Shown here in pieces: positions 1 to 12,909 of a DNA stretch of 64,000 nt. The DNA is from Primula veris (taxonomy: Eukaryota; Streptophyta; Magnoliopsida; Ericales; Primulaceae). The number at the start of each line of letters is the position of its first letter. Position 1 is the stretch's first letter. The DNA is taken from positions 25,737,631 through 25,801,630 of the forward strand of contig OY821749.1 of NCBI GenBank assembly GCA_963682055.1, in the 5' to 3' direction. Position numbers and translations under genes: made by a program. The notes below the pieces were generated by a model that saw nothing but the letters and a program-made list of their open reading frames with translations, was not told where the DNA came from and ran no database searches.

Positions 1-2624
1 TAAAATGTTTTAACTTGTACAAAGGTGATGAAAATAAATCTTGTAAGGAAGAGGCAGCAAGTTAAGAGAGTAGATGGAAAGTAATGCAGACAAGATCAAG
101 TTAAAAGGTTTAAGGGTTAGAAGGTAGTTGTTAGTACTAATATCATCAATTTTCTTCTCTAACATCCAACAACATTGTCATTTCTCTTACCATACAGAGA
201 GAAAAAAGAAAATAGTAGTAATATAAAAGCTTCATGAACATATCTCCATTTGTCTTAACCAAAAAGGAAGTCAAAAGGAACTCTCAGGTTATCAAGTCAC
301 AGTTGTAATTAGTTTTTGTTTGACCACAGAAGTGGCCCTTTAGTTTCAATGAAATACTATTTTATCCAATATTAGTTTCAATAGTACTATTTTGTCCAAC
401 ATACTGTTAATTGCTACATTAGTATTCTGGAAAATAACAGCCACCTGTATTGCTAATTATTTATCTAGTATAAAAAAAAGGTCATAGCCAGAATCTTCCT
501 TATAAGTAACTGCATTTCAGAAGCATATCTGGTCAGAAATGTTAAATATGTTGAATAGATATGATATCGAGTTCAAGTGTAATTTGCCAATCGAGTCCAA
601 ATAACAGGTTTACATCTACCATATTCGGTTGACTCTTATTATTATTATTATTATTTATTAGTACCAAGTTTTGAAAAAGTAACATGCTTGAAGCTTATCG
701 ACGATCAAAAAGTCACTTTGAACCCAAAAAAAACATGTTGACTGTGCTAATGTTCTTTAGAAATAGCAATATTTTTATTCACAATTAATTCTGTAACGTA
801 ATGAAACAAGCTAGAAAAATTGAATTTGAGAAGATGTTGCGGAATATGACCACGAGTATCACATTTCTAAGAATAATGGGAACAATCAATCATGTCTTAA
901 AATTTGAGGGACATTAGAGTTTCATTTGAATACTATGAGAACTTGATAAAAATTAAGTTAAATGGGGACTATTAGTGTGGTTCACCCAATTTACTTTTAA
1001 GTTTTTAATTCCTCGGCTTCTTCATCAAGGAAACAGAAAAAGAAGCAAATAGTGAAACTCACATCTCGATGGCTTTACATTTTCGAGCAAATTTCTACAA
1101 CCAGCTTAAATAAATTAAACAATAGTCCTTTTTTAGCAATTTTAGTTTTGGTCGGATCCCATGTTTATCTGTTATAAAAAACAAGTGTACTTGGCTAACG
1201 TGTACCGAAACAATATACTAAAATAAATGGGTTACATCATGTAAATAAAACCAACTACTTAATACTCATGTTGTTCAGTTTGTCAATACTTAGGATATGG
1301 TTATGTATTTAGGTTGAATCTTTAATTTGATTACAAAAAAAAAAGAGTTGAATCTTTAATTTTCTAAATATGTTTCTTAATTAGGAGGTCGCAGAGTGTC
1401 TGATTAGTATTTAGAACTTTTGGTTTTGGACACAAAAGACACTAGGAGGGGACATGGAAAGCCCTTTCCTTAAGCCCTTTTAGGTTCAAATCTTTGGTTA
1501 TGGGACATTGATTCATTTATGTGAAAGTTTTATTGTTAAGAGATAAATGTTTCAGTATGAATTTTTATTGCAAGTTTTAGTTTGTGGTTGGAATAAGTGG
1601 TCAGACGTTTTGCTGGAATCAAATCTTTTGTTATGGGACATTAATTCATTTATGAGATGTAATAACTTATGAATGGTAAGTGTATTATATTTATTTATTT
1701 TGGTTATTTCCTTATATCTTTTTATTTTTTATTTTGAGATTATATAAAAGGTAAAAGAGTAAATTCGTTAGTTTTTATAAACGATCCAAGTTAGAGGATA
1801 AATATAAACTTAAAACTTGACATTGACTAATTATGTAGTTTTTCCAAAATAAAAATTCATCGATGGGGTGGGGGGAGGGAGTTGAGACTCGGAATTAATT
1901 TGGTTAATTAAATGCCCGACTGAGATATCATTAACTAAATTAATCATTAAATAGCATGTGTTTCCAAATATCTAGAAGAAGTAGCCAAAGAAGTAGCTCA
2001 TCTACCATAGTGCTATAGTTTTGTCAACGAATTTAACTATTTAAAACATTCATGACAAAACTAGTTACTTATTCTACATTTTTCCATATGTATGACCACT
2101 TCACCTAAGAAGAAGTTAAGTGGGGATTAAATAAAATTAGAGAAAGTGGAGTACTAATTTTCTATAATTTTGTAACCATAAATCCTATCGGACAATTGAT
2201 TAATATAGCGTCTTCCAAAGAAAAATGTTTATTATAGCGTTTTAGCCCCCTAAGTAATGATAACTATTCTCCATTATTGAATCCTGGATTTACATGAAAA
2301 CACAAGTTCAGTAATAATAAAACTATGATTCATGTATAAAAACAGAAACTTTAAAAACAAGAATCAAAAGAATTGATAAAGCAACATACAACCAGAGAAA
2401 ATTTTGCTATAATAAAAAGTAAAAATTCTAGAATTATAAGTATATTTCACAATACAGGATGTTTCACTCGTGTAGCTAAGGAACTAAAAAGACATTCAGT
2501 GATCAGAAAACTCTCATAATATTAACGTGGTAAATAAGAGAAATATATTTGTACTTTCCGAGAAATTGACATACCAATAAATATAATGGAAAAAAAACTT
2601 GAGAACAAGAAAATGATGTTAGTG
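1..2624. other. AT-rich intergenic spacer, left edge
   Basis: I see no coding region, RNA gene or clear transposon terminus here. There is a short TTA trinucleotide run near 637-660 and several A or T homopolymers. The last 150-200 bases before 2625 probably hold the 3'UTR of the minus-strand gene that follows, but I could not place a polyadenylation site with confidence. Confidence 0.6.
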
Positions 2625-5600
2625 TTAGGGATCAAATAGTTCAGGCAGAGGCTCAAAACCGTGATCGAAGTTAGGTCCTTGATCAGACTTATCATCAGCA
2701 CTAAGCAGCCAATTGGTGTTCTTCAAATCTTCTTTGAGCAAAATTGTGTCGTAACGAGAGCTTTCATAGATGTCCATATGGGCAAGTTTGGATGAAAGTC
2801 GACGATTCTCTTCTTTAGTAACAGTTTCAGGAGATCTACTGAAATAGTTTCCATTTTCTAAATTGGCACCGGTATTGCTATTAGGGGAGTTTCCATTACC
2901 AGACGCTTGGGAATTTAAAGAACGATCGATTGTTGGGCCTTTTGGATTTATAGACCGAATGCTCTGAGGAAACCGAATTGTGCTAGAAAGGGGACGAGTG
3001 CTGGATGTGCCATTTTTTATGTCCTAAAGATATGAAGGAAACATTTAATTAGAGTATACAACAATATGGAACTCATGTTAGTTTTGTTTAAACAAGCAAA
3101 TGAAACCTGCATACATCATTTTCTAATGACCTGTACATGGGGATTTTCTTTTGTTCTTCTGACAAATTGTTCACGTCAGTTATCTATACTGTTTCCGAAC
3201 ATGATCACTTTTTCAGGAAGGTTTTTCATAGTCACAGACATAAAATAGGGAACAAGAATCAAGGCTTACACAAATACTAGAGACATAAAAATGGAGAGGT
3301 CAAGGAAATTTTAGCCTTGTCACATGCCTAAAAACTTGATGCAATATGACATGATGAAATTCAAGAAGATATCAAAGAGGCTTGACCTAATACAATGAAC
3401 AAAATGTGAGACTTTTTGGGCAGCGATTCTCTTAAATTATCTCTGGCCATTTTTTAGGTACTCTTGTAAATTCCATGAAGTACACATTGTGCCATATGTA
3501 ATCAATACTAGTTTCACCAAATTAAAAGGCAACAAAATAGATATATAGCATAATGTAAAGATGTACCATCTTCACATTATTGAGGAAAGACACGGTAACT
3601 AAACTTTCAATGTGGTCACACGAGTAAAACGAATAAGGTTGTATCATAATAAGACAAGTAAAATATAAACTTTTGTAACTAAACGGTGGAATGCTAAATT
3701 AATATCTTAGTTAATACATACCATATGTCGCACCGCCATATCCAAAGATTTCTTCGAGATAGTCCTTCCAAACCCATTACCATCCGTGTTTGTTTGCGAA
3801 GGCCTCACAGGCTTACGTGTTAGAGTCTCTGTTCCATTCAATACCTTGCGACTATCTCTCATCTCTCCACCTTGACCATTGGTCTGCGAACGACCCCTCA
3901 AAGGCGGTTCCACCATTCTTCCCCTCGGTCCCACTGGCGATGCTGGTCGTCTCACAAGAGGAGGCTGGGTATCTTCATTCCCTTTCACAGCTGGACGAGA
4001 CCGACTAGCAGAAAGTGGCCTATCTGGCAGAGTTGTTCGTAGGTTAGGCGGCGTTTCTAGAGAGTAGTCTGGTAGAGTCATGGGCTGTGGCGGTACACGG
4101 ACTACCCTTGGACTAGGCGAGCTAGGTCTGGATAGTGGACGAGTAGATGGAGACGAAGGTCGTACAGCTGCTGTAGAGAGAGAAGGAGCTGAGCTTCGGC
4201 GAGTTGGCGTTGATGGCCTCGAAAGTGGCCTAGTAGAAGGGATACTCGAGTTTGTAGGTAAGTGTGTTCTGGAAGTTGGAGTTGAAGGCCTAGAGTTAAG
4301 GACTGGTCTAGTGGGGCGAGTGTTTTCAATAGATGAGCTGGGGGGAGATGGACGGGATCTAGAAGGGGTAGATGATCGGGATATTATGGGGCGAGATAAT
4401 GGTGTCGATGGTCTTGACGATGATCGAGAACTGGGGGTGGAAGGTCTTATGTAAGATGAGACCGAAGCTGAGCTTGTGTTGAGGATTGAGTTCGACTTAT
4501 TTGAGTATGTACTGAATTGGTTTGTAGAGACCGAGGGGCGTGTCACTGAACTGCTTCGGGCTGGTCTCGGCCGATTGCTTTCAGGCTGTGAGACCGAAAG
4601 CTGAAAATAAAGATGGTTAGTTTTGTTTCTAGCACCTGGTTATTTAAGGATTCAAATAATGATACGGTAATATTACAGAACAACAAATATTACAGAACAA
4701 AGAATACTGATATGATATAAAAGAATCGTCAGTTAACCAAAGAGTGGAATGTGGTGACAATGCAGTTTTTTTTACACTAACCTTGCAAACATTTACAGTT
4801 TTGTACATTAACGTTACATGTTTCTAAAAACCGCATAATAACCTTTTAATTAATTGACTGTTATGTATATTTTTGTCTAAACTAACGGAAAAAGCATTTA
4901 CAGTGTAACCATAAAATTGGTCGGAAGCAGTTTATTGACAGGTGTGTTTTTATGTTGTTTACTTACTTTAGACGGAACTGGACAAAACAATATTAAAATT
5001 ACTAAGTTACAATATAGTTTCAAAAAATGTTAGGTTACTGTATAAAATTGAAGAAGAGTGTAACCCTTGGCTGGCATGAAGTAAGGTTTACAAGGGTAAT
5101 GAGCAAACCAAATAATGCAACAGTTGTATCAAGTTTTGGAAAGAAAAAAAAAATCAAGAAGCAGGAACCACAGTTCTGTTGCCACGCATTTAAGTTTACG
5201 GTACCATAAAGGATAATAAATAAGCTAAATACTGTAGTAGTCAATAACTCTACTGGAATGGAGTCTTTTGGCGATGCACTAAACATTTGTATACTTTGTT
5301 AACCAAACTTTATATGTATATAAAAAAGTGCGAAATGGTTGTGTAAGCCATACCCTCGAACCCTTGGTTGTAGAGACAGATCTAGTCAGGCCACTCCTTT
5401 TTGGAGCCACCAATTGTTGCTGTGACTCGTTTCTATCCACTGAAGGATAGAGAGGAGTTCCAGGAGGAGTGAGTAGCCTGTTAACAAGAAATAGAGTACA
5501 CTATCAAATCTGAAACAACCTAATCTAACCTATTGTTTTATTTTGTATTGTACTAGATACGGTTGTGTATTTAAAAGCAAAGAAATGCAATACAACTATA

Positions 5601-8407
5601 CAAGTGTGCTAAATGCAAAGTTTTGTATGTCGGAGTACAACATAGAAGTCTGGTGATACTGTCAGTGTATCAAACTGTAATTCGCCCTATAAAATAGTTG
5701 TATCCCTCCCAGACTTACTACGTGAGAAACAGATAATACTGAATATTAAACAAGCTTGTGCAAGGATTATGAAGTTTAGAGATATTAGCTCCTTAATTCT
5801 GTCCTTCTATAGTGCAGTGCTTGTTTGGCTGCACCTTAAAGACTCAGCTTACTTTTAAGCTGGATCTCGTTTGGATGGCTAGCTTATAAGATATCTTATT
5901 AGCGTTTTTTTACCCAAAAAGATTTGACTTTATACAGCAATGTTTAGCCTGAAATCGGAAGGATTATTATATTGAACCGGTATCCAATTTCTAAAAGAAC
6001 CGAAAACAAAAACAATAGTACTCACTTATTCAAGTAAACGCTCCTAAATCTACACAAAATCATCTTGAAAAACAGATATTTGTCTCAAGTGGAAAATTTT
6101 GTAATTTAGACAACTGATTAATTATTGTCAAAGGTTTATGTCTAAGCTAAAATATACAGTGCATAATAGATTTCAAACATTACCAATCATAATCGTGCTT
6201 CCCCCCATCAGTTGAAGTCAGTAGATCATCCATGCCACTCCTTACCAATTTTGTTGATCCTGCTGAAAGTCTTCCCAGTTTCAGCGAAACTGCAATCCAT
6301 AAGTCAAACAGAGTAGTTTGATGAGAAATTTAAAATGCAGTGTTTAGACAAATGAGAAAGTATGCTTAGACAACTGCACAATATTTAAACTGGACAAAGG
6401 GCGAATAAATAAGATTATGGACATCTGATCAACCGATTACAATTGCTGACAAAGACAGACATGCATCAACAATATTTTACTCAAAGATGCCCACAAGAAA
6501 TGTAGGAAACAAATGACATGCGAAAATGCTACTGTATAACATTGGTCTTCTCCATATCTCAATTCAAACAAAAAATTTCCTTCATCTTAGAATCAAAGTA
6601 CCAACACAATGTAGGAATTCATTTTTTAGGTGATGAAAGTACTTTTCAACATGCTAAACACCCAAATGATTCCAATCTATATCATCAAGCAACTGTATAA
6701 GTACCAATGCCTATATATCTTTTTTAATGTATGTATCTAGGCACGAGATAAGAAATCACAAGTCCCTAAATTCTAAAACCACAGTGATTAAGTGACCAAA
6801 CCAGTCCGATCTAAGTAAATAAGTAATCTACACAAGTGACTAAATCCCCTATTAACATATTTACCGGGGATTGATATTGGACACCAATATTAAGCAGACT
6901 CAAGAAACAAACAGCGTGATTCGTTAGATCACATTAATCATGATCACGCAACTGGTGTTAGACAATTATATACACTGAATGGTTTATAAACTACACAGAA
7001 TCAAATCTCAAAATATACTATTTTTCCCCATTCTTTCATCACTACAAATTATCAAAACTGGAATCCAATGGTTTTAATTGATGGAATCAAATCATTTAAC
7101 AATTAAAGGGTCTATTTTGAAACAACACTAAGGTCCAATCTTGGAGCTCTTACTACACACTTGCATCACTCTGCAATAGTGATTCGCTGAATTTCTTCTT
7201 CAGGAAAAAATCGATAAACAAGATATTAGAAAAAGGGTACAATATATAGAGCCATATTTATGAATATAACACGAAAGAAACCAGAATCAAATGGTCTTAG
7301 ACTCTTAACTGATGCAATCAAATCCTTAAAAAAATTAAATTTGAATCTGATACAATAAAAAGATCCAATCTTTGAGGTCTTAAGATACACTTCCACCACT
7401 CTGTGACCTTGATTAACCAGCTTTCTTCTTTTTTAACACAATTAAAACAAAATAATAGGAAAAGGGTACAAAACATCGTGCCGATTATAATGCGTGTACA
7501 TGTTAAAATCAGTAGCATCGGAATCATAATCGGAATCGAACGGTCTTAATTGAATCCCTCCACAGTCAAATTAGCCTAATTATGATACTGTACATTAAAA
7601 AGATCCAATCTTTTCGGTTTTAAGACACTTGCACCACTCTGTGACAGTCATTGACTCGTTAACCAATAAAACAATAAATGGGCACAAAACATTTACCAAA
7701 ATTATTAATAAAATTGTTGACCAAATTTGGAAGGTTTGAAACTTTGAAAACCTTCCCTTTTCCTTTTACAAATAAATAGTCTAATCATGATAATGTAAAT
7801 TAAAAAAGATCCAATCTTTTGGGTTTTAAGGAACAATTGCACCAGTCTGTGAACTTAGTTAACTAATTTTCTTCTCTACAACACAATCAAAACAATATAA
7901 TAGGAAAAGGGTACAAAAAACCGTGCCAACTATAATGAGTAATACATATTAAAATCAGTAGCACTGGAATCGGAATCCGAATCGGAATGGAAAGGTCTTT
8001 GATGTCTAATTGTGATACTGTACAATAAAAAGACCCAATCTTTTCGGTCTTAAGACACACCTACACCATTCTCTGACGGTCGTTAACCGATCATCTTCTC
8101 AAAATCACAATCAAAACAATAAAACAGTAAAAGGGCACAGAACATTTAACAAGATTCATAAATATAAACATGTCATCATCATCATCAAACTACGCATTTA
8201 TTCCACGAACCCGGGTTCAACTATGGATAAAAAAAAATGTATATTAAAAAAAAAAGTACGGTCGGAATCGGTGAGGGAGGATCCGCGACGATTACGGGAG
8301 AAGAGATCGAGGTTCTCGTCGGAGTCTTTTCCGGTGAGGTTACGATGTTGGGTCATCGCCGGAATGCTCCTCCCGAGAGCTACCGACTGAGACTCTCTCC
8401 TGTACAT
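2625..8407 (-). CDS. Ser/Pro/Arg-rich protein, AT3G09000-type (five exons)
   Basis: Exons in transcription order are 8407-8260, 6289-6184, 5477-5354, 4600-3722 and 3023-2625. All junctions are GT-AG, phases match, and the total is 551 aa. The start is the first ATG after an in-frame stop (MYRRES). The N-terminal half has the family signatures SLKLGRLS and HDYDWLLTPPGTPL. The large exon 4 encodes a disordered, basic region with many RPSTP/RPSSP units, then PPNLRTTLPDRPLSASRSRP and FGRTISKKSLDMAVRHM. The C-terminus contains DIYESSRYD and LLKEDLKNTNWLLS. This matches my memory of Arabidopsis AT3G09000 and relatives, often labelled 'flocculation protein FLO11-like' or 'proline-rich family'. That label is misleading, because there is no signal peptide or membrane segment. 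The biochemical role is unknown to me; the basic repeats would suit microtubule or nucleic-acid binding, which is inference. Intron 1 is about 2 kb and holds a tandem repeat. Confidence 0.88.
7050..8175. repeat. Degenerate tandem repeat, five units of about 206-240 bp, in intron 1
   Basis: The marker AGATCCAATC (or a one-base variant) recurs at about 7131, 7361, 7601, 7807 and 8031. Each copy is followed by a 'cttaagacacacttgca' type segment, a CACTCTGTGAC segment and an AAAAGGGTACAAAACAT segment. The copies differ by substitutions and indels. The array fills most of the 5' half of the long first intron. Confidence 0.8.
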
Positions 8408-8464
8408 TGTTTGCTAATTGCTACCAATGTATAAAAAAATCCATATAAAAAAATAGATACAAAT

Positions 8465-8502
8465 ATATATATATATATATACAGAGAGAGAGAGAGAGAG
8501 AT
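8465..8502. repeat. (AT)n then (GA)n microsatellite in 5'UTR or promoter of the 2625-8407 gene
   Basis: An alternating AT run is followed directly by a GA run and then more GAGAGA stretches to about 8590. On the gene's own strand this is a CT-rich leader, 60-190 bases upstream of the start codon. CT-rich leaders are common in plant 5'UTRs. Confidence 0.85.
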
Positions 8503-8960
8503 AAAAGGATAGAGAGTGGTTTGAGGACAATGTTAAGTGAGAGAGAGAGAAAGAGATGGGTTTGTGTTTTGTAGATCTTGAAAGAGAGAGAATTGGCAAT
8601 TGATTGGGTTAAATATGATTGAAAATTAGTCTACAAGTTAATAAAATATGAGTGACTTGATTCACTGTCAAGAGACTCAGCTAGTTTGCAATTGTACCTT
8701 GTTTGGGGGGACTTTTTTTATCAACTAGATTTATCTACTTTTAGCCATAAAACATTTACTTTGCATACACACAACTACAATCATAATTGTTTATGGTTGG
8801 TACTTGGTAAGTACTGACGTATCTAGTGATCTAATAAAACTCAAAAATCCCGACTTGATCCACTTCCGATCTGACTATGTTCGGGATGAGCATCAGGTAC
8901 ATGGATGAATCGTTTTGATTCGGCCTGATTTTTACAATCTGTAATGTGCACACGGACGCC

Positions 8961-9601
8961 CAGGGATGGAAACGTACATGTATGGTATGAAAAAATTCAT
9001 ACAATTACCGTACCACGTGTGCGGTATGATAATGGTATTGTATCGTAAATTACCACTATCTAATAAAACAATTTATGAAATATCTAAGGTTGCTAGGGTT
9101 TTGTTTTAATATCCATAAAAAACTATATACATAGATAGATAGACTCAAATTAAACTATAACAATTACCAAAATCATATTAAAATTATTGATAGTAGGAAA
9201 TATTCACATAAAGTGACAAGTTTTGATATACAGCTAAGTAACATATTAGTAAAGTTATAACAATCTTGATAGCAAAACAATCCCGATGAAAACATTTTAT
9301 AATTTCGGTATAAAGAGTATGATATATGAGAAGCTGGTGTTAATTAATTATATACCGTCTTAGTTGAGATGTCTAAAGTATTAGGTTAGATTTTATAAAA
9401 CATTTACTAAATGATAATTAATAAATATTATTAATTTTGGCTTTTTAGGTAAATGGTAAATTGACACAAAATAGTACATATCGTGATATATAAAAATTAA
9501 TTACTATTATTGTACCACTACCACTATTGCGGTATGAAATGGTATAATATGACCGGTAAGTGTGGTTGGTTGGTACAATATGGTATAGCGTTTCATCCCT
9601 A
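8961..9601. mobile_element. Probable hAT-like non-autonomous element
   Basis: The left end CAGGGATGGAAACG pairs in inverse with the right end GCGTTTCATCCCTA. Both subterminal regions are rich in GGTAT/ATACC words such as CGGTATGA, the usual hAT pattern of repeated subterminal motifs. No transposase frame is visible. I could not find a clean 8-bp target-site duplication, so the exact ends are uncertain. Confidence 0.5.
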
Positions 9602-10759
9602 TGAACGGTTAAGGTTTTTTGATTTGGAAATCAGGTGATCAAAATTTTCAAAAATTTTACGACATTAACATAATTAAAACGAAAATGCTTAATCATCAAA
9701 CTTCTGGGTTATCACTCGTAAATCTTAGTATTATAGCACCATGTTATGGGTTTGATTTTATGAGTTTAAAACAAAACTTAGGCTAGTTATTACAGAAGCG
9801 GTACAATTCTAAGTAATTGGAATCAGTTTTTTAACTCCCAAAACTGTTTTGTTTGTCACCACAAAAACTGTTAATGTGAAGGAACTGTGTTTAGAGCAAG
9901 TTATTTTTAGGTTAAGAAACCAATGGCCTAAATACGTCCAAGGAAACATTTTATGGTCCAAACATTGTTATAACTTTTTTTTTATCCCTCCTATGAAGGT
10001 AGAACGTACGAAACTTCGCATGCGACAGAATTCGAATCCGGACGATAAACGTGGTATATTCGGGTAACAACCATATTGCTACAAACCACTTGCTAATTGT
10101 TATAACTTATAAGTAGTGAAAAGTGTCCTAAACCAAAACATGTTCCGGCCTTATTTGGTTACAAGATTAGAAGTTTTAGGATCAGTAGCTGAGCCCGGAT
10201 GTATAAATGAGGGGGGTTGAATTTTCGAAAAAAAATACATGCGAAGGTAAATCGCTATTTTGGTTTAGGACTAATTACCAATTCGGGCGAGATTTGAAAA
10301 TAAAGGTCGGATTAGCAACCATGGTAATATTTGACTAATCTAATACGACATCCTATGGTATTTCAAATACACCGAAAATATATCATTTGTATTAGAGTAT
10401 GCAGAGGCGGAACTAAGGGGTGACAAGGTGCCACCGCCATCCCAAAAAAATTTAAAATATTTTTTATACAGAAAAATTCAACAATTTAAGGTTTTATACA
10501 TTAATAGCCCCCAAATGAACAATATTAACTTAGTTAAAATGGTAAACATAAAGTTTGTGTGTCACAATGTCCATAGTTTGAATCTTGTGGCTATTTTTTA
10601 CTTTTTATTTAATTAACATTAAATTACTCTTTAACTTCTCCATTAATTAATTGAATCTTTAAGGTACTATTACAAGGTTTTATAAATAATTTTTTTTTTG
10701 TAGTTTCATTGTCATGTTAAAATAAAGTTTAAACTAATAAATTTCGTATTTATAATCAA

Positions 10760-11055
10760 TTTTTTTGTATCGTTTGAAATTTTTAGATCAATGGACAACT
10801 CAACTAAGTTTTAACCTACAAGTTTTTTTGGTTTTTTATACCGTTTATTGTTATTATACTAACAAAAAAAAATCAACGTTTTAAATTTTTAAATCAATGG
10901 ACAAGTCAGCTAAGTTTTAAACTCCAGGTTTTCGTTATTTTTTATAATATTTATTATTATTGTACTAAAAAAAAATTAACGGCCCTAAACTCCAGATTTT
11001 CATTATTTTTTATATCATTTATTATTATTTTACTAAAAAAAATTAACGACCCTTC
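10760..11055. repeat. Three degenerate tandem units of about 80-120 bp
   Basis: Each unit contains AACTAAGTTTTAA or CTAAACTCCAG-type words, then TTTTTTAT and TTTATTATTATT, a run of A and AATTAACG or AATCAACG. Units start near 10780, 10880 and 10985. They lie in the same stretch as the possible transposon end at 10398. Confidence 0.6.
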
Positions 11056-11353
11056 AAAGAATTGAATTCTGCTTTTGTTTTATTAATAGTTTGATGACAT
11101 TTCAGGCAACCAAACACATCATTTATTCATTTAAAAAAAAACACATCATTTATTAATTGGGATCCAGTCTAATAATGCAAGGGCATGATAGTGAAACCTA
11201 AACTGGAAAAGAATTAAAGTAAAATCTAGAGGATTCCCAAAAACTCACAAAAATAAGTATAAAGTACAAACATCGTCATCAATCATACATATTGTCCCAG
11301 TCAGACAATGCTTTCCTACAAGCATCTCCTGTTGTATTGCTAAATAGTCTAAA

Positions 11354-11424
11354 AAAAAATATATATATATATATATAATGAGTTAATTAAACTATATATA
11401 ATAATAAATAAATAAATAAATAAA
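11354..11424. repeat. Simple AT and AATA repeats
   Basis: An alternating AT run at about 11359-11377 is followed by an (AATA)n tract at about 11400-11424. Confidence 0.85.
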
Positions 11425-12785
11425 ACTTGTTTTCAACCCAAAATAGTATCCTGTTGCTTTTTTAGTAGTCAAACCAAAACTGGTATGAGAGGATAGTTAC
11501 AAAAATCATCTCCCTCTGACATAGTTATTTTCATAATTTAATTTACATTCTTAAGATTGTTACAAGTCCAAAATTATGCCAGGTCGATTAGAAGACGGTT
11601 GAGATGATTTGCTTTTTGAAATATATGTGAGTTAATTTTTTAATTAAGTAACTTTAATAATTAGTTTCTAAAGTGCAGATAAGGTATATTCTTTTTTGCT
11701 GTTGATCTTTTAACATAACAGAAAAAAGGGTATATACTCGCCACATTCGATGACCAGCAAATTCACTACCGCCATCCGAAACGGAGCTTATGGTAACAAT
11801 ATATGCAATGCCGGTCTTGTGGATTGATGACTTTGGACTTTAGATTTTGGATAAATAAGGTGGAATAAAATTGGTATAATTTGTAAGGTCGTCATATAAT
11901 CCAGGTATACTTTTAAAAGGTCTTTTACAAGGTCAGTATATCGGTTCCCTTATGATCAAGTTATACTAATTAATTTAGGTGGATATAATATGGAAGCAAA
12001 TTAAATCTTGATAGAGTTGCTTTTGAATTTTCATTTTCTTGTATTCTAGTAGTAAATGCTAAGTTATACTACTAAATTGACAGAAAGAGAGACTTGAAGA
12101 CGATTGAAATTTGATAGTATTAATTATCAGTGTTTAGTAGACTCGAGTAATGTCTAACTCCAACCGACTCAAATAACGCGATTGTACGACAGTTTCATTT
12201 TTCATATCTCATGAGGAAATCCCACCGGAAAGAAAAATTTCCAAAAAAAACTTCTTATGCTTGTCGTCGGTGTCAGGAAAATGCAAACGTACCGCAACTG
12301 CTTATCGTAGTATTTTAGCAAAATATGCGGGATGGAAATAGATGAACACCTCATTTCTTCTCTAACTCTCTTCAATGAGCCATAATATACTACTACATAT
12401 TATCATGAATTTAATTTAAGACGTCGATAGTAAGAGACAATGTATATATATATAATATCCCGTCAATTTGGCCCGTGTCCATGTGAAATAACGAAAAAGG
12501 ATGGGTCCAAATTAATGAATGAATGTGCTATCATCTTCGTCCCCATGTAGATAATAAACAGCATATATAATATTTTATCAGATAGACCCACGTTGATAAG
12601 ATTTGTCCAGAAAAAACAGTCACATAAACTAGAATGCGACTGTACTATAAAACTGTATTAAAGGGATATTTGCTCGTTGGTACGTCCTTTTCTTTTGAAT
12701 TTCAAGCCATGGATTTTCAATAATTAGCTAGTTGCTTTGATTCACTTACCGCTATTGCAGCCAATAAAACTTTTAAAAGATATTG

Positions 12786-12909
12786 TTTGTAAAAGGAAAA
12801 GGGAAGGTTTTCCATTAAATAAAACATTTTAACCAAAATTTTCAGAGTTTACCCAAATTTTTATGTTTGTAAAAGGAAAAGATAAGTTTCAAGCCTTCCA
12901 AATTTGGTT
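12786..12909. repeat. Dispersed repeat, inverted copy of 7720-7772
   Basis: A 26-base block at 12786-12811 is the exact reverse complement of 7747-7772. The flanking word TTCCAAATTTGGT near 12897 matches the reverse complement near 7720. The copy here is longer because it holds a second TTTGTAAAAGGAAAAG block at about 12866. Confidence 0.7.

Noticed and set aside
4080..4454. Open frame of 124 codons opposite the Ser/Pro-rich gene
   Set aside because: It is the antisense of repeated RPSTP codons, with Gly/Val/Glu-biased low complexity and no signature.
9960..10067. B-box-like ATTCGAATCC near 10030 as a SINE or tRNA
   Set aside because: No matching A box, tail or flanking duplication was found.
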